Part shown: positions 1 to 12,296 of the stretch, in pieces
Layout: each line of letters starts with the position of its first letter
Position numbering within the stretch: the stretch's first letter is position 1
NCBI GenBank assembly: GCA_963966185.1
Contig: CAWZYM010000307.1
Span: 374,001 to 438,000 of the forward strand
Reading direction: 5' to 3'
DNA from: Rhabditoides inermis
Taxonomy: Eukaryota; Nematoda; Chromadorea; Rhabditida; Rhabditidae
Length of the DNA: 64,000 nt
The notes under the pieces: generated by a model
Database searches by the model: none
Told to the model about the DNA's origin: nothing
What the model saw: only the letters and a program-made list of their open reading frames with translations
Program-made: the position numbers and the translations under genes

Positions 1-292
1 TTCTAGTTCAGTGGAATCGAATGCTCTACGAGTGATCTATCTAACCTTATAGTTTGTTCCAGTGAAAAAACGACCGGTTGATTCATTGTCTCGTGTATGA
101 ATGACGTCCCGCAGAGGCGCCGCTAATTGTCCTCTCTCGCTCGCCGCCGCGTGGCTATGCTAATGCGAGTCTCGCCGCGCCAAGGAAAGGGGTCGAAATC
201 AGAGGTTTTCAAACGGGTAAAAGGTTTTTTTTACTGGAACAAACTATAGAGTTGGATAGAACACTCAAGCGTTCGATTCCACTATACTAAAA
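1..292. repeat. Foldback (MITE-like) element
   Basis: Bases 1-70 and 228-292 are imperfect inverted copies: both arms share TAGTGGAATCGAA-like and CTATAGTTTGTTCCAGT-like blocks in opposite orientation, about 65 bp each. The roughly 155-bp interior has no open frame and no recognised domain. The element may extend past the left edge, so the target-site duplication cannot be read. A non-autonomous DNA transposon is the simplest reading. Confidence 0.6.
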
Positions 293-798
293 CACTGTAG
301 CTCCACGGAGGCTCGAGAAAGGGCTTTGTGTCCATTTTGTCCAATTTCGGCCGATCTGAAATGAGTGATGGGCAGTAATGTATCATGAACCCTTTCACCA
401 CGTTTTCAGCCCTCTCACCACGTTGTCAGTTCCAAATTAGGCCCCTATAAAGCCGCCGTCATGTAGTTGGGCCGCCGTCTATTTAAACTTTCAAACGGCG
501 TCCGAAAAGCCCAAACCAAACCCATCTTTAGCGCAGTGTTTTTTTTTACTCAATCTTCGATGTGTTGGGCCGCTTCCAACACATCTACAAAAAAACAGGA
601 TGTAGGATTAAGGCTTTATTTTTGTTTTTAACCGTCAGCCACACGCCAGCGGATAATTCATTTGTTCAGCGCCCACGTAACTGATAAGTATGAGAAACAA
701 GCTGAAGACACTTTTTTGTATGCGACAGGAAACGGGGTCATCGGTTCCGAAATTGTGTAGAAGACTACATAGGAATAATCTATGAACGTTTCTCCATG

Positions 799-907
799 TT
801 CGATGCTTCGTGTTGTGGGGATGACACAGCGCGATCCCTCAAAGTCATCAACTAGCGTCGCCAGTGACTCCTCAAGTATAGCCGTTCACCCCATGTCTCA
901 ATTATAG
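799..907 (+). pseudogene. Relic of a Str chemoreceptor terminal exon
   Basis: This stretch matches the last exon of the chemoreceptor at 1579-3107. Both encode an RVV-MTQRDPS segment and end in AVHPMS-L followed by a stop. The splice acceptor of the intact gene (CAAG) is CCAT here, and no membrane-spanning exons are visible upstream, where 300-790 looks non-coding. It is probably what remains of a decayed paralogue. If earlier exons lie left of the window it could instead be the end of a partial gene. Confidence 0.5.
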
Positions 908-1578
908 AACATCCAAACAATTACTTGAAATGATAATAAATGCCGATTCCGTTTCGAAAAAGGTCTTCGAGGAATATGTATGCCAGTCAAAGCACAATAC
1001 TGCGCTCCAGTGTTATCCAGGCGCTTTTTGTTTTTGTCTTGAGACTACTTTTATGTACTAATTTCTGCCGTGGCTCTCTCTTTCTTCATGTTTGGGTTAG
1101 CGCTTGATGAACGCGGGGAAGCAATCGGAGTGAGACCCGTATGTGAATTGATTGCTCTTAATGTTAGAAAACTTCTGTGTTTGTGTTTGAGAAGACATTC
1201 CATTCTATGCGTCCGCATAGGTGCCAATGAGCTTGTCACAATTTCGAACGTGATTATCTTTTTTCATAGAAGAACTTGAGAAAACCGGCACTATTGAGCA
1301 AAAGTTATGCTCTTTTCAGTCCTATTCATAAATAGTTTGTTTTTATCCCACAGTTTGTCTGATAGCGATTTTTGCCGAATTGACAAAAAAAGAAGAGAAG
1401 TTTCTGAAAAGTCCTGTTAGTACTGCAGCTGACATTTTGTTTCATCAAATAAAAACCAATGTTAAAATAGCATGTTAATTACTGTAAAATATAGTTCAAT
1501 AATAAATAACATGTCTCTAGAGTAATTCTAGTTTATGTCCGCGTTTCCACTAAGCGAATAGTTTCTAGTCGTCAAGTG
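908..1578. other. Intergenic, no gene seen
   Basis: Only short unsupported open frames. AT-rich with no recognised repeat. Contains the presumed promoter of the downstream receptor gene, without a clear TATA box. Confidence 0.4.
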
Positions 1579-3107
1579 ATGTGGACGGTGAAGCTTCACG
1601 TGACGCTTGCTTTCACGACGTCGGTCCTCTCCCTCCTCTCCAACTGCTTCCTCATCCTAGTTATCCACCGTTCCAACTGCGGCCCCAGCCTCAAGCAGTA
1701 CAGACATCTCCTCGTCGTATTCGGACTTGTCAATGTCATCTACAGCGTTTCGATCATTGTTGTCACGCCGGTGAGAAAAAAAACAGGATAACTTCATAAT
1801 AGGTATTTGAATGAATCTCATAAAACAGACTTTAGATAGCGGTGACGGCTCCAAACGCTTACATAGTTATAAGCGTATCGCCGATTCTAAACGGAACTCG
1901 CAGAGGTCCTTTTCTGGTGGCGTATGCAGCAACATTCATGCTTTGTCTGATCTCACTCACAGCTCAGTTTCTCTACAGATACATCGTCACATGCAAGTGA
2001 ATATTATGTTATGTTTATAAAGAGAATATGAGAGGTGAAAGAAAATGGAAGGCAAACTCTAGTTCTGATCATTTTTTTGAGTTCTAAACACGCACTTTGA
2101 AGCAATATAGATTATAAGCGACTATATATACACTCGCTGTGTGAAATCTGTTTTAGCCCAGGTAACACTTTTCAGGTCCAGCCTTTTGGATAAGTTACAT
2201 CGATATAGCATTGCCTTTATCTTTTTCGCATTCTACTGTGTGATAATGTTTGTTTATGGTGTTTGCATTGGTGCACCTGATTCACGTGGAATGGATGAAG
2301 TATGTGTACAGTAACCCGAAGCTCAAATTGTTCAAACAAACTCGATTTCATTGTTAAGTTGGAGCCGCTTATACGTGAAAGTTACAACATTACTGTATCA
2401 AACGACAATATCATCGGTTATCATTACAGAACGGTAAGGTGTTTTGAGAAGAAAATCCATAAATTTATCTCGGTTTGAAAGTATGCGAATGGTAAGGGAA
2501 CACTGGAGTTTTCTATGAAGGCGATCACAGGTTTTTGCGTGTGCGCTATTCACATGGTAGGTACAAATCTATTAGGTATTGCCATTCGCGTATACCAAAC
2601 AGATTTTCTTGTTAATCACCATCTTTTACACTACGATTAAAATACTTGGCGTACTTTTTCACGGAAATCTACCGACTGTTTTCAAAATGCAGCAAATTCA
2701 ATTGTTCCGAGCCCTATTATTACAGGTTAGCAACTCTGACAGAGTCCATATTGTACACCACTTACAGTTTTCTATGCCTCTCTTCCTGAACTTCATCCCT
2801 GTGATTCTTTCCGCACTGGTTCCGATCTTCGGTGTTACTGTACCTTTGACTAGAGTATTAGTTCTGCTGGTCTCGCTGTACCCAATCATAGATCCATGTA
2901 TTATGATTTACTTTATTCGAGAGTTGCGCGAGACGGCAAAAACAATGCTAGAAGGTGAGTGGTGTGATTCGTTGTTCAGCTTCTCGATTTCTTATTCAAG
3001 GTTCGATGACTCGTGTGGTCAATATGACACAGCGCGATCCCTCCCAATCCTCAACAGGCATCAGCAGACTCTCCTCCAGTGCCGTTCATCCCATGTCAAA
3101 CTTATAG
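1579..3107 (+). CDS. Str-family seven-transmembrane chemoreceptor (8 exons)
   Basis: Predicted nematode chemosensory GPCR of the Str superfamily. Proposed exons: 1579-1770, 1836-1996, 2176-2299, 2359-2433, 2482-2556, 2603-2725, 2768-2954 and 3001-3107. All but one have ordinary GT-AG junctions; the acceptor before 2359 is weak (TTAAG). The first exon gives a hydrophobic segment followed by SLKQYRHLLVVFGLVNVIYS, the typical TM1-TM2 layout. Exon 2 ends in the YRY-containing TM3 region. Exon 6 carries the LQ-like QIQLFRALLLQ motif before TM6. Exon 7 encodes the Str hallmark YP-IIDPCIM followed by a short basic segment (RELRET). The start is the ATG at 1579; the codon just before it is GTG. Expected role is odorant or pheromone detection at sensory cilia. 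No frame break was found, so it may be functional. Confidence 0.75.
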
Positions 3108-3839
3108 CGCAAAGTACTTTCTAATTCGTTCGCTGAAAAAAAGTTGATGTTCTTTGTAGATGATTCTGAAAAATACCTTTCATTTCTCAATAAAACTCGC
3201 AACTTTATTCGTTTCAAATTACTCGTAACTTTATCTATAGCAGTTGCTGAACTCATCTGAAACATAATCGAACATAAGCGACAAACTGTAACAACACATG
3301 GTTCCATAAAATAAGATCAGCAATTGGGGTTCGTGGTAGATCATGTGGTGCTTTCACTGGCTGCGTGGGCGGAAGTGGGACCACAAACCTACAGCTCACG
3401 ATCAGAATAAGAATCAGAATCAGAATGTTTATTTCGAATCAAGTAGCTCATCGTGAAAAAACATGTAAATGACGGTATGGGTTACGGTAAAGTACAGTAA
3501 TACAACATCTACTGCGAGTCTCAATAACACGGGTTTTCGGTAGTCCCGTGGATGCGTACGTGTCATTGGTAGTGCATGTCAAAGTTTCGATCTCGGCAGC
3601 TGAAGAACCGGGCTTCAACGATCGATCGCGAAGAGACGTCTCCGAGAGTTTCATCGTCTTCGATCATTATGATAAATGAGCGCTTGTAATCGAATAGTGC
3701 AGCAACTCTGTTCACGTTCACAGTCTCGCCTCGCGGACTGTTTTGGCATTCAGACGACGTCAGAGACAAAAAAGAATCAACGTGAAGACATGCATATACT
3801 AAATGAAATACGACTAAATAAGACTAAGTAAGACATTCC
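3108..3839. other. Intergenic; short AATCAG repeats
   Basis: No convincing gene. A run of AGAATC/AATCAG units lies near 3402-3426. The rest is unremarkable spacer leading into LINE-derived sequence. Confidence 0.4.
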
Positions 3840-5390
3840 CATTTTTCCCCCGTGCTGACCGGTCGCCCTGCAATATCTGTTGCCGCCCTGGAACGCCGTG
3901 AGTCGACAGGAATCCTTCTCTAGAACCACGTCACGGAGGAGAAGTATGACACACCAACACCATGATGATCGCTCGAGGCTCACCATCCTCAACCTCAGTG
4001 CCAGCTCACTGCACGCTGCTTGTCTCACTACTCTGGTCGCTGCCCTCACTCTCATCCACTTCGACTTTATCATCCTGACGGGGATGTGGAAGAAGGGAGT
4101 GTCGCAAGAGACTTTGGATGGCGGACACGTACTTCTCAACTCGGGCGGAACTACCAGCAGGAGAGGCACCGGCTTCATCATCAACAAACGGTGGGCAAAC
4201 GCCATCGATCATTTCGTCCCCGTCAACGACCACTGCGCACGAGTTGACTTCCGAAATGGGGAGGCTATCATTAGGCTGATCACCGTCTACATGCCGACAG
4301 GTGACAAGTCGTCTGCTGACTACGAAATTACGCTCAGATCCGCAACGAAAGAGGCAAAGGCGAAGTGCAACGAAGAAAGAAGAAATAAACTGTCATTGGA
4401 GGCGACTACAATGCGAAGGTTGGGAAAAAAGAACACAGTGCAGAACCGAGTATCGGGCCATTCGGCTATGGTACGAGGAACGCAAGAGGAACGGAACTAG
4501 TCGAATGGGCAAGCAGCGAAGGATAGATGTTCGCCCACACCTTTAGAAAGAAACCGCCTGACCGCCTGGCAAACGGTGGACATACCGCTCTTCGAATGAT
4601 ACCCTGTCTGTCTACGACATGTTCCTCGTCCGATCGCCCCAATTCATCGTCAGCGTAGATGCCATCAACATATTCAACTTCGACTTTCCTCACCGACGCA
4701 TGATTGCGAAGTTATCTGCTCTCAAAAAGAAAAAGAAGAGGGAAAGAACACCATCTCCGTGACCTATTGGGCCGGCTACAATGACATCATCAGCCGGTCC
4801 ATCGACAACGGTACAAGAGGCTGCATAGAAGATCAATACGACCGTCTACGAGAAGTTCTCAAAGGCAGCTTCCTCCTCAACGTCACACGTGCCAGCGCCG
4901 CAACGACTCACTCAGAAGACACTCGACCTCCTCAGCCTCCGTGGGCTCGCACGGATGCTCGATCGAGAATAGAACTTGTCACTGTCAGGAAACTGCTGCG
5001 TTTCTCCCTACAAGACGACTGCAGAGCCCGTCTACTCGAGAAGTACTATCACACTCTCTCATCCAAAAAGATATTCGAGACCATATCTACACCGCGTCTC
5101 TGGAAGTTGAAACAAGCCGACGGATCCACCACTACCAAGCCGTCAGAACTGAATACGTGCACAAAAAACTTCTTCGAGGAACTCTATAAGAAGAAGCAGC
5201 AAGAGATCGAGAAACAACGGCCGCCTCCACGTTCTCTCCTACCCGTTCTACGGAGTGAAGTGCTACACCATCTGGCACAAATGAAGACGAAAACGTCTGG
5301 TGGACACGACCGTCTCTCAAACATGATGCTGCAGCAGGTTGCCGAATTCATTGCCAGTCCACTCTGCAATCTCTTCACTGACATTCTCGA
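3840..5390 (+). mobile_element. Broken LINE: endonuclease and linker to RT start (RTE-like)
   Basis: The frame at 3880-4500 contains an endonuclease-like segment (IILTGMWKKG, then RGTGFIINKR, VPVNDHCARVDF and IRLITVYMPTG), typical of the N-terminal apurinic endonuclease of RTE-type LINEs. The coding sense then jumps frame around 4380-4700 with several stops. It resumes at 4759-5390 as the endonuclease-RT linker (YWAGYNDIISRSID) and the first RT block (SEVLHHLAQMKTKTSGGHDRLS). Coding sense stops at about 5390 in a TTATTAATAATTTT tract, where a second LINE fragment begins. The element is frameshifted, truncated and inactive. Confidence 0.7.
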
Positions 5391-5399
5391 TTATTCTAA

Positions 5400-6200
5400 A
5401 ATTATTAATAATTTTTACGGGTTTATAATAACTCGTGCAAAGTAAAGAAATATGTACAAACATGATGAGATAAGAAAAAAATACAACAAAACAAATCTCA
5501 AATAGGGAGCCACCGTTGGAAAGCGGCAGGGGAAAGCGCAGCAGACGGGGCCATTGTGTTTAGACAGCTACTGGGAAGCAGGTGAGAGAAGCTAGTGACA
5601 CGGACATTGAATAAATGTTCCCGGGCGCTGACTCGGAATCGAGGTCGGACAACCCGTAATTCATGACCGCGTGAACCCCGGGAAGGGCGTAGGTCAAACA
5701 ACCCTTCCCGGTCAATGGCGACGAATCCGGCCAGGATCTTGTAGAACATCACGAGGTCCTTGACGTGCCGCCGTTGTTGGAGTGAGTGGAGTGGAGGCCC
5801 AGAATCGCATTGCGATGGTCAGCTCCATGGCTGACGTTTTTACACCTACCAAGAATGAGTCGGATGACGTAGTTTTGTTTTCTCTCCAGCTGCTTGATGA
5901 ATGCCTGGTCGTGAGGGTTGAAGACGCAGGTACCGTGCTCGAGAAGTGGACGAACATAGGTTGTGTAGATGTCCAGAAGGAACTGCTGATCTGTGGAGAC
6001 CACCGAGCGATAGATGCTGTAAGCGCCATTGTAGGCGTTGACGTAGATCCATTTGCAGTGGCGGCCAAAGTGCAGGTTGGAAGTGATGGTGAATCCCAGG
6101 TCGACCATTTCCTCGACAGAGTCAATGGTGGCGCCGGCCACCAGGCACTGGTGCTTTGGGTTTTTACGCCCAATGTGAAGTACGTTGGAGTTAGCGGAAC
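5400..6200 (-). mobile_element. 3' fragment of a CR1/Jockey-like LINE
   Basis: On the minus strand the frame at 5749-6141 encodes a C-terminal RT region: VDLGFTITSNLHFGRHCKW, YTTYVRPLLEHGT and QLERKQNYVIRLIL. It is preceded in another frame by VLHIGRKNPKH, and a further frame change near 5750 leads into the C-terminal tail at 5498-5752. At least two frameshifts and the missing endonuclease and catalytic RT region mark it as dead. It abuts the RTE-like fragment at about 5390 and probably inserted into it. Confidence 0.7.
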
Positions 6201-6472
6201 GTTATTCTCGATGATGTTTTTCAATAAACCACTTCTGAAGCGTTGTGGATCATCAAAGCACGTTGTGCTGCACAAAAGTGCACAAAAGTGCTTATATAGG
6301 AGTTTTGAGAGTATTATTTCACAAATCATGAGTGATAAGTGATTACTGCTGTCCTTTCACAAAGGATCAATCAGGTAAGAATGTCACGATGCTAATTATC
6401 GAGGGAATAGTCAGGTGGCTGGCGTGGCAATTAGTTGTAAGTTGTTTGCCTAACAGTGTCTTCTTTTACGTA

Positions 6473-7940
6473 ATGCAAGTTCCTCTCTCGCATGAAGTTA
6501 TCACTTCAACCAATACGGTACTTTCCGTGGTACTGAATTTCTTACTACTGTATTTCATTCTTTACAAGGTAACGTAAAATTTACATTTTTTTAAAAATTT
6601 AAATGATATCGTATCAAAGACGAAATGTAATCTGGGAAGATATAAATGTCTTCTATTTATTTTTTGTGTGTTTGATATAATCTATTCTCTAATTCACGTA
6701 ATATTATCACCGGTAAGTAATCTTTGGTATTTTTTTCTATAAATTATGAAAACTAGATCGCTCAAACGCACAAGACCTGTTTTGCAATATTCGTTTCGGG
6801 ACCATTTGACTTGGAATACAACGAATTCGGTGCAATACTGACAACATTTTTCTGTGGCGTCTTTTCGCAGTTATTCGTACTTCTATCATACCATTTCATC
6901 TATCGATATGTACAAATTTGCAAGTACGTTACTTGTTTATTGAATAAAAGTGCATGAGATAGTTTAGGCCTCATCTCATGCACATATTCTACGATACCCC
7001 TTATGTTTTGTGTTTTGTTGCGGGATTCTTCATCACAAGTGTTTTATGGTTTCTTGCTGTTATAGTTGGAATGCAACCGAATGATGATATGAGGTCTGGG
7101 TTTATAATGTGTCTCAAATTGTTGAACTTCGTTGACAGGAAAATGATTTACGAAGTAATGAACACCACATACGGATTGGATAGCTATCGACTCAGCTTTG
7201 TCGGGCCATGTTACAGGGTAACGTCTTAGAGCCAAGAAATTGGCAATCTCTTTAACTCTAGGATGTTGGGACGTATAACTTTCACTGGCGCGATATTATT
7301 GGAATATCGGTGTGCATTATGATATTATCAACTTCATTCAGTGAGGAATTGACTATTTGGTTCCTATCTAATTTTTCTTTTGATTTAGCTATTATCATTT
7401 TCTGTGGATGGAAAACGTATCGCAAGTTGAATGACAAAAGTCTTTCTCCACAAACGAGAAAACTGCAGAACCAACTATTCAAAGCACTCGCTGCACAGGT
7501 ATTCATCACAAGTGTACATATCACATGTTAACAATGATTTTCAGACTGTGATACCGGTAATATCTTGCTACATCCCAGTCGCTGTCAATTTCATCACACC
7601 TATGTTCAATATTGGTATCGGAGAAAATGGGAGACACATGATACTTGCCCTCACTTTCTATCCAGGTGTTCACGATTTTTGAAGCTATTTTCTTGCAACT
7701 CTCAACTGAAATCGTTCAGTGCTCGATCCAATTGCTGCGATGTTTTTCATAGGCGACTATCGGAGAGCTTTTCTGAGGTATCATGTATATATTAAACGAA
7801 TTATATCATTTTCTAGTCTGCTGTGCATTAAGACTAAATTCGCTAATGCGCCGCTGTCTGGTATATCGGCAACAAGTGTCGAGAAAACAGAGGGCGGAAG
7901 AACGCGACTGGCCCCAATCAGGAATGAACGACAGAAATGA
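6473..7940 (+). CDS. Str-family chemoreceptor, paralogue of the 29.6 kb gene
   Basis: Nine-exon model: 6473-6568, 6620-6712, 6757-6923, 6968-7093, 7139-7217, 7262-7340, 7389-7498, 7545-7665 and 7720-7940. Exon lengths match the paralogue at 29571-31095 exactly for the first eight exons, which strongly supports the junctions. Two introns (7094-7138 and 7341-7388) read through without a stop here but contain stops in the paralogue, so they are true introns. Str features: GRYKCLLFIFCVFDIIYS in TM2, FIYRYVQICK after TM3, SLSPQTRKLQNQLFKALAAQ before TM6, and a C-terminal VLDPIAAMFFIGDYRRAF. Likely a ciliary chemosensory GPCR. The C-terminal tail (GRTRLAPIRNER) is shared with the paralogue. The last exon could hold an extra small intron. 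Confidence 0.8.
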
Positions 7941-8430
7941 AGGAGATCATTTGCAATTGTCAATAAGAGGACCGTCCAAAGCCTATCGAGTATATAATTG
8001 TTTGAATCTATTATATGTGCACAATTACTTGACTTATGTGTGCAAGAAAATCACAATTCATATTAAATTAATAAATGTTAGTTCATGTTGTGAGTATACA
8101 TAGTTGTGGATTACTTTGTATTAATACTTATTTAACAGGAGTTTGAAGGCGACTCCCGTTGGCGGACTTTCGCAAGAACCTCTTGCCTTCTCGCTGGTGC
8201 CGCTGAATAGGCTGCCTTTCCGCGAACGGCCGAACTGAACACAGAAAATAAGCCGGACTGTGATCCGGACTCCTTTTTGCCAGGGCTAGTTCCCCGCCAG
8301 TCATACTCACGGCTGAAGACATCTTTTGATGTACGTACATTATGGACAGTCTCATTCACAATAATAAATATATTAGTTAATGATTGTTTATTCATAAAAA
8401 CAGTAAAGTACTAAATGGGGATATGGAGAT
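7941..8430. other. Intergenic, no gene seen
   Basis: AT-rich 3' flank of the receptor gene with AATAAA-like signals near 8070, followed by a GC-richer stretch with short open frames only on the minus strand. No recognised domain. The GC-richer part may be decayed LINE sequence. Confidence 0.35.
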
Positions 8431-10165
8431 GGGTTGGACGGCCGTGAGTCGAACAGCTCAGTTCCACGATCTCCGCACAATGTACTGTACCCAAGTTCCC
8501 GGCGCAAAATCCAAAATCGCTGCCTTACATCGACGAAGGATTTAGCAGATAGGTCAGGGCGCGAGAAATCACCGCAGCTGAGTTCGACAAAACCGGAAAG
8601 GAACAAAATGTTCGCACATACCAAGGAATGTCCCAGACTGCCAAGGAGGAGTAGCTGTTCGAAACGCTGGAGAAATTGAAGTGGGACTCCGTCTATCACT
8701 GCCTTACATCGACGATGTAGAGGGCGACAAAGAAGCGGACGAGGAAACGCCAAACTTCAATGCCAAACTCGGACCGCGCAACTAGTTCTACGGCAACATC
8801 CTTCTTTCAAAGTCGAGCCGGCGTAATTGGACATGAAAATCAATCAATGGACGAGTGCTCAACGAAATCGATCTTCCTTACGAACAACCGCATGCATAGA
8901 CGTCCAATTAGTCGACCTTTCTTTATAGGAAGGGACCACAGGATTCTACGTGCTCGACGACAACTACGACACTGCACCCAGCATCCGGTGACTCTTTTCG
9001 TTCCTGCACGCTCCTACATTGAACACCACGTTGGCCAAAATCCGACATACGAGGAGCTGCTCAACGCACTAAAGGTCCTAAAGGTCCACTAAAGGTCCGC
9101 CGCCGCTCCTGGGCTGTATCATATGTAAAGGAGACTGTCGGGAAGGCCGAGAGACTTTTTTAAGATGAGAGCGAAGCTCGCGCAGCCGCTGGAAATCTTG
9201 ACAAAGTATATACCGCGAAGAGTTACTCCGCGACATTGCTATTGTCGGAGTATTTAAAACCGAGAAGATAAGATTCGCCACCGAGCGATCTATGGCGGAG
9301 GAGCTGCTCATCAACGATCAAATGATCACCGCGCAACTCGTCATCAAAGAGGCCACTGTCGACTCCTACAGTGCGGCCTATAATGTGGGGGCCTACACGG
9401 CCTACTGGAAGTGTCCCTACCGTGCTTCCTTCTGAAGTGTGACACGCCTTCTCCCAGATGAAGGAATGAATGAACTTTCGGCCTTGACGGCATCACCACC
9501 GAGCTATCCTCGACAGCCGGCTCGTGCTTCTCCCAAGGAAATGCACTATTGCGACTGCTACGACGATATCCCTGTGTGATGCGGAGTGAAGCAGAGCCAC
9601 TCTCTAGTGCTTTTGACTGCTGCACTGAGTGTGAAAGTCGTATTGTCTCTGCGTGAACGGAGAGAAGCTGAACCACCTTCGCTTTGCTGACGATTTCATG
9701 CTGATCACGGAAACTATGGTAGAGCAGGCTGCCACTAGGATTACCCAACTTTTGGGAAAGGCGATAGGAGAGGTCGAAGAATACATGCAGGACGGGCCAT
9801 AATTACGAAGAACACAATTACAAAGGAGCTGGCGAGAAGAACGGGAGCAGGATGGGCGGCATTTGACACATCAAGACACTGAATACGCTGAACGACAAAC
9901 ATCTAAAGGTAAAGGCGAATCACATACAAAGGGGGGCGAACGGGCAACGGACATGCGGCGACTACCGAAGGCCGCGCAAAGTCACTCGAGAACCCGGACA
10001 GCGGCCGCCGACCCGCTGGGCAGATTCTGTTCGCAATCATACAAAACTATTCTACGGGCACAGCGACGAAAACACGCAGTGGCCAACTGCAGCTCGAGCT
10101 TGTTTAAAGTGGCGAACGATACAGTCCCTGCTGTGCAAGCTGAAGGAGCATTCTAGTACTCCAGT
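8430..10165 (+). mobile_element. Degenerate RTE-like LINE, copy 1
   Basis: Pieces of an RT polyprotein are recognisable in changing frames on the plus strand. A linker segment lies near 8600, HVGQNPTYEELLNALK near 9030, and an RT catalytic FADD block (LNHLRFADDFMLITET) at about 9670-9715. A C-terminal REPGQRPPTRWADSVRNHT-like segment lies near 9990. Stops and frameshifts occur throughout. The segment from about 9440 to 10160 is closely similar to 17832-18515, so both derive from one family. Confidence 0.7.
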
Positions 10166-10166
10166 A

Positions 10167-10448
10167 ATGAAAGGGACAGTTTCATAATTTGTTTGTGTTG
10201 GTGACAGTCGGTCGTGTCCAAGTGTCCTTTCTGCCACAGGCCGCGCGCAACCCGTCTGCGCTCTCTCAAATCGCACAGTCTTTCGCCCTTATGATTTCGG
10301 CACGAGTTTCAATTCGATGCGCGAACCACGCAAACGCGCATTTCTCGAATACGCGCAGTCCTAAAGATTACTTTTCATTTGGTCTTGTGAGATGACGTCA
10401 TGATCTACCAAATAGACCATATTCATTTTTATGTGAAACTGTCCCTGT
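10167..10448. repeat. Small foldback element with AGGGACAGTTTCA ends
   Basis: The left end reads AGGGACAGTTTCATAA and the right end (10430-10448) is its inverse, TATGTGAAACTGTCCCT. The roughly 250-bp interior has no open frame with recognisable content. It directly follows the 3' end of the RTE copy. Probably a MITE; only the ends support it. Confidence 0.45.
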
Positions 10449-10577
10449 AAGTATGTGTATGAATCACAGTACTATCCGTAAAAAGTTCTAATTTTTTTTT
10501 AAATTTTCAGAAAAACCAAAAAAAAACCCAAAAAAAATTGAAGTAACTCAAGTTCATAGGTGGAATTTCGACTTGCA

Positions 10578-10858
10578 CTAAAAGAGACAAATGTGGTCCA
10601 AAGTCAAGCCGACTCAACTGCGTAGTTTGTTTCATGTTTGCATCGCTCTATTCGGAGTTCTACATTTGATTGTTCTCAATGGGACACCGGTCTCGTCGCA
10701 GAAATGACCAAGTTTTTATGCAAATTTTTCATGTCTGATTGTCGTCATTTTTTTTTGACATGCCACTTGTGTATAACTCCAAATAGAGCAATGAAAACAT
10801 GAAGCAAACTACGCAGTTAAATCGGCTTCACTGTGGACCACATTTGTCTCTTTTTCAT
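10578..10858. repeat. Foldback MITE with ~90-bp inverted arms
   Basis: Arm 10578-10668 (AAAGAGACAAATGTGGTCCA..., GCGTAGTTTG...) and arm 10765-10858 are inverted copies with a few mismatches. They are separated by about 95 bp that includes a poly-T tract. Long arms with a short non-coding centre are typical of foldback MITEs. Confidence 0.65.
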
Positions 10859-10865
10859 TTGTCTC

Positions 10866-11480
10866 TTCGAGGTGAGTTTGTTTGTTGTGTTGCAGAAGTC
10901 GCGGGTTCGCGCTCATCTTCAAACGTATAATGTATTTTGCAATGGCTTGTTTTTTTTTCAAATACAATCAACAACACTTATTAGAAACGTAAAAAGAGAG
11001 AAAACAACATTGAATTTGAATATAATTTGAACAGAAAACAGCTGAAAATAGTAAAATTGTGCAGATTGGTGCAAGTACATTTTTACGGACGACTAAGGCA
11101 ACCCTCGCGGCCTCCGCGCAGCTTTTGCGGGCCTTCCGCGGGGGAATGTCTCGGAGGCCGCTTGGCTACAGCGCGGGAGCTCCGAGAAAGCTCCCGCGAA
11201 ACCCGCGAAAAATTTCCCGTCTTTCGCGGGGATTCCGACCAACTAGTTTTTTTTTTAAAGTTTGTTTATCAGCAGTTTCAAGTTATACAACCGTCGACCT
11301 AGCCAATAAGGGGACTGACCTAAGGCTCTCGAGTACAAATCGCTAGCTGCTTACAAAGGGTCCATCGATTAATGCAATGAATTTGGATCAGATGACGTCA
11401 CAGACTTCTGACTAGAGGCTCACGAAAGTTGTGAGGGTGGTCGTCACTCCACCGTGACTAGCGGTACATCATTGGCCGCC
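10866..11480. other. Intergenic with a GC-rich block
   Basis: AT-rich flanks around a GC-rich block at 11100-11240 containing repeated CGCGG/CCGCG motifs in both orientations. It is possibly the centre of another repeat element. No gene is supported. Confidence 0.35.
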
Positions 11481-11543
11481 GAGAGGATTGAATTCGGGAC
11501 CTTCCGCATGATAGCGCGCACATCCACTGCGCTAGCCACCCCA
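11481..11543 (-). repeat. tRNA-like relic (SINE-like)
   Basis: Read on the minus strand, GGTGGCTAGCGCAGTGG resembles a pol III A box / D arm. About 35 bases on, GAATTCAATCC resembles a degenerate B box. Acceptor and anticodon stems do not pair properly, so this is not a working tRNA. A tRNA-derived SINE head or a tRNA pseudogene fits best. Confidence 0.4.
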
Positions 11544-11548
11544 TGGGT

Positions 11549-11573
11549 CTTCTTTCCCCGCTATTTTTGCCAT

Positions 11574-11612
<39 letters not shown>

Positions 11613-12119
11613 AGGACAGTGGGAAAAAGTTTTCACAGGTTTGGTCGTTTTTAGCTGTTGTCTTCGTTGTTTCTTTGCAAACACATACCACGACATATGT
11701 GAACATCATTTTTATTATTGATACATACATCAAACATGAAGCACCCACAATAACATAACAATCTGACAGGTATACACAACTGCAATCTTTTTTGTTGGGG
11801 TTGGTACTGCGCTGGCTGGTTGGAATCGGCATCTGGTGCGAGATCATCTCATCGCATGCAATGGCCGAGACTCGGCAGAACTGCAAACATAGACCATATG
11901 TATAAACATGCGAGAACTGAGGACTTGAGCCACTTACCTATAGTCCTTAGTTGCAATGTACAGCCGTGGAACCACATGACAGGAATGATTACCTGAACCA
12001 ACATAATTACTGATACATATCACAGTAGAAAACAGTAATAAAAAGGAAAAAAAAAACAGTATGAACACATGAACAGGTGAAAAAACATGAACTTGTATGT
12101 TCACGAAATTCAAACTGAA
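11549..12119. other. Intergenic, no gene seen
   Basis: Short minus-strand open frames only, without domain or splice support. AT-rich, with an A-rich tract near 12040-12058. Confidence 0.35.
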
Positions 12120-12296
12120 AAGGACGCCATCGCCGTTTTCGGGTTTCCGCTTTTTAGGGTTTTCCCACGTTGTCCAAAACCGGACGTACGAGAAGCTGTT
12201 CAACACACTGAAGGAGACCGTCGCTGTCGCCACTGCTCCTGGGCCGAGTCAAATGTAAAGGTGACTGTCAGGAAGGCCGAGAGACTTGCTTAAAGG
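12120..12296 (+). mobile_element. Short RTE-like LINE fragment, copy 3
   Basis: This stretch (CACGTTGTCCAAAACC..., ACGAGAAGCTGTTCAACAC..., GTCAGGAAGGCCGAGAGACT) is closely similar to 9030-9165 inside the first degenerate RTE copy. It is a small, non-functional remnant. Confidence 0.6.

Noticed and set aside
5712..6329. 205-codon minus-strand frame overlapping the LINE fragment
   Set aside because: The homologous RT C-terminal residues are in the neighbouring frames; this frame is a shadow.
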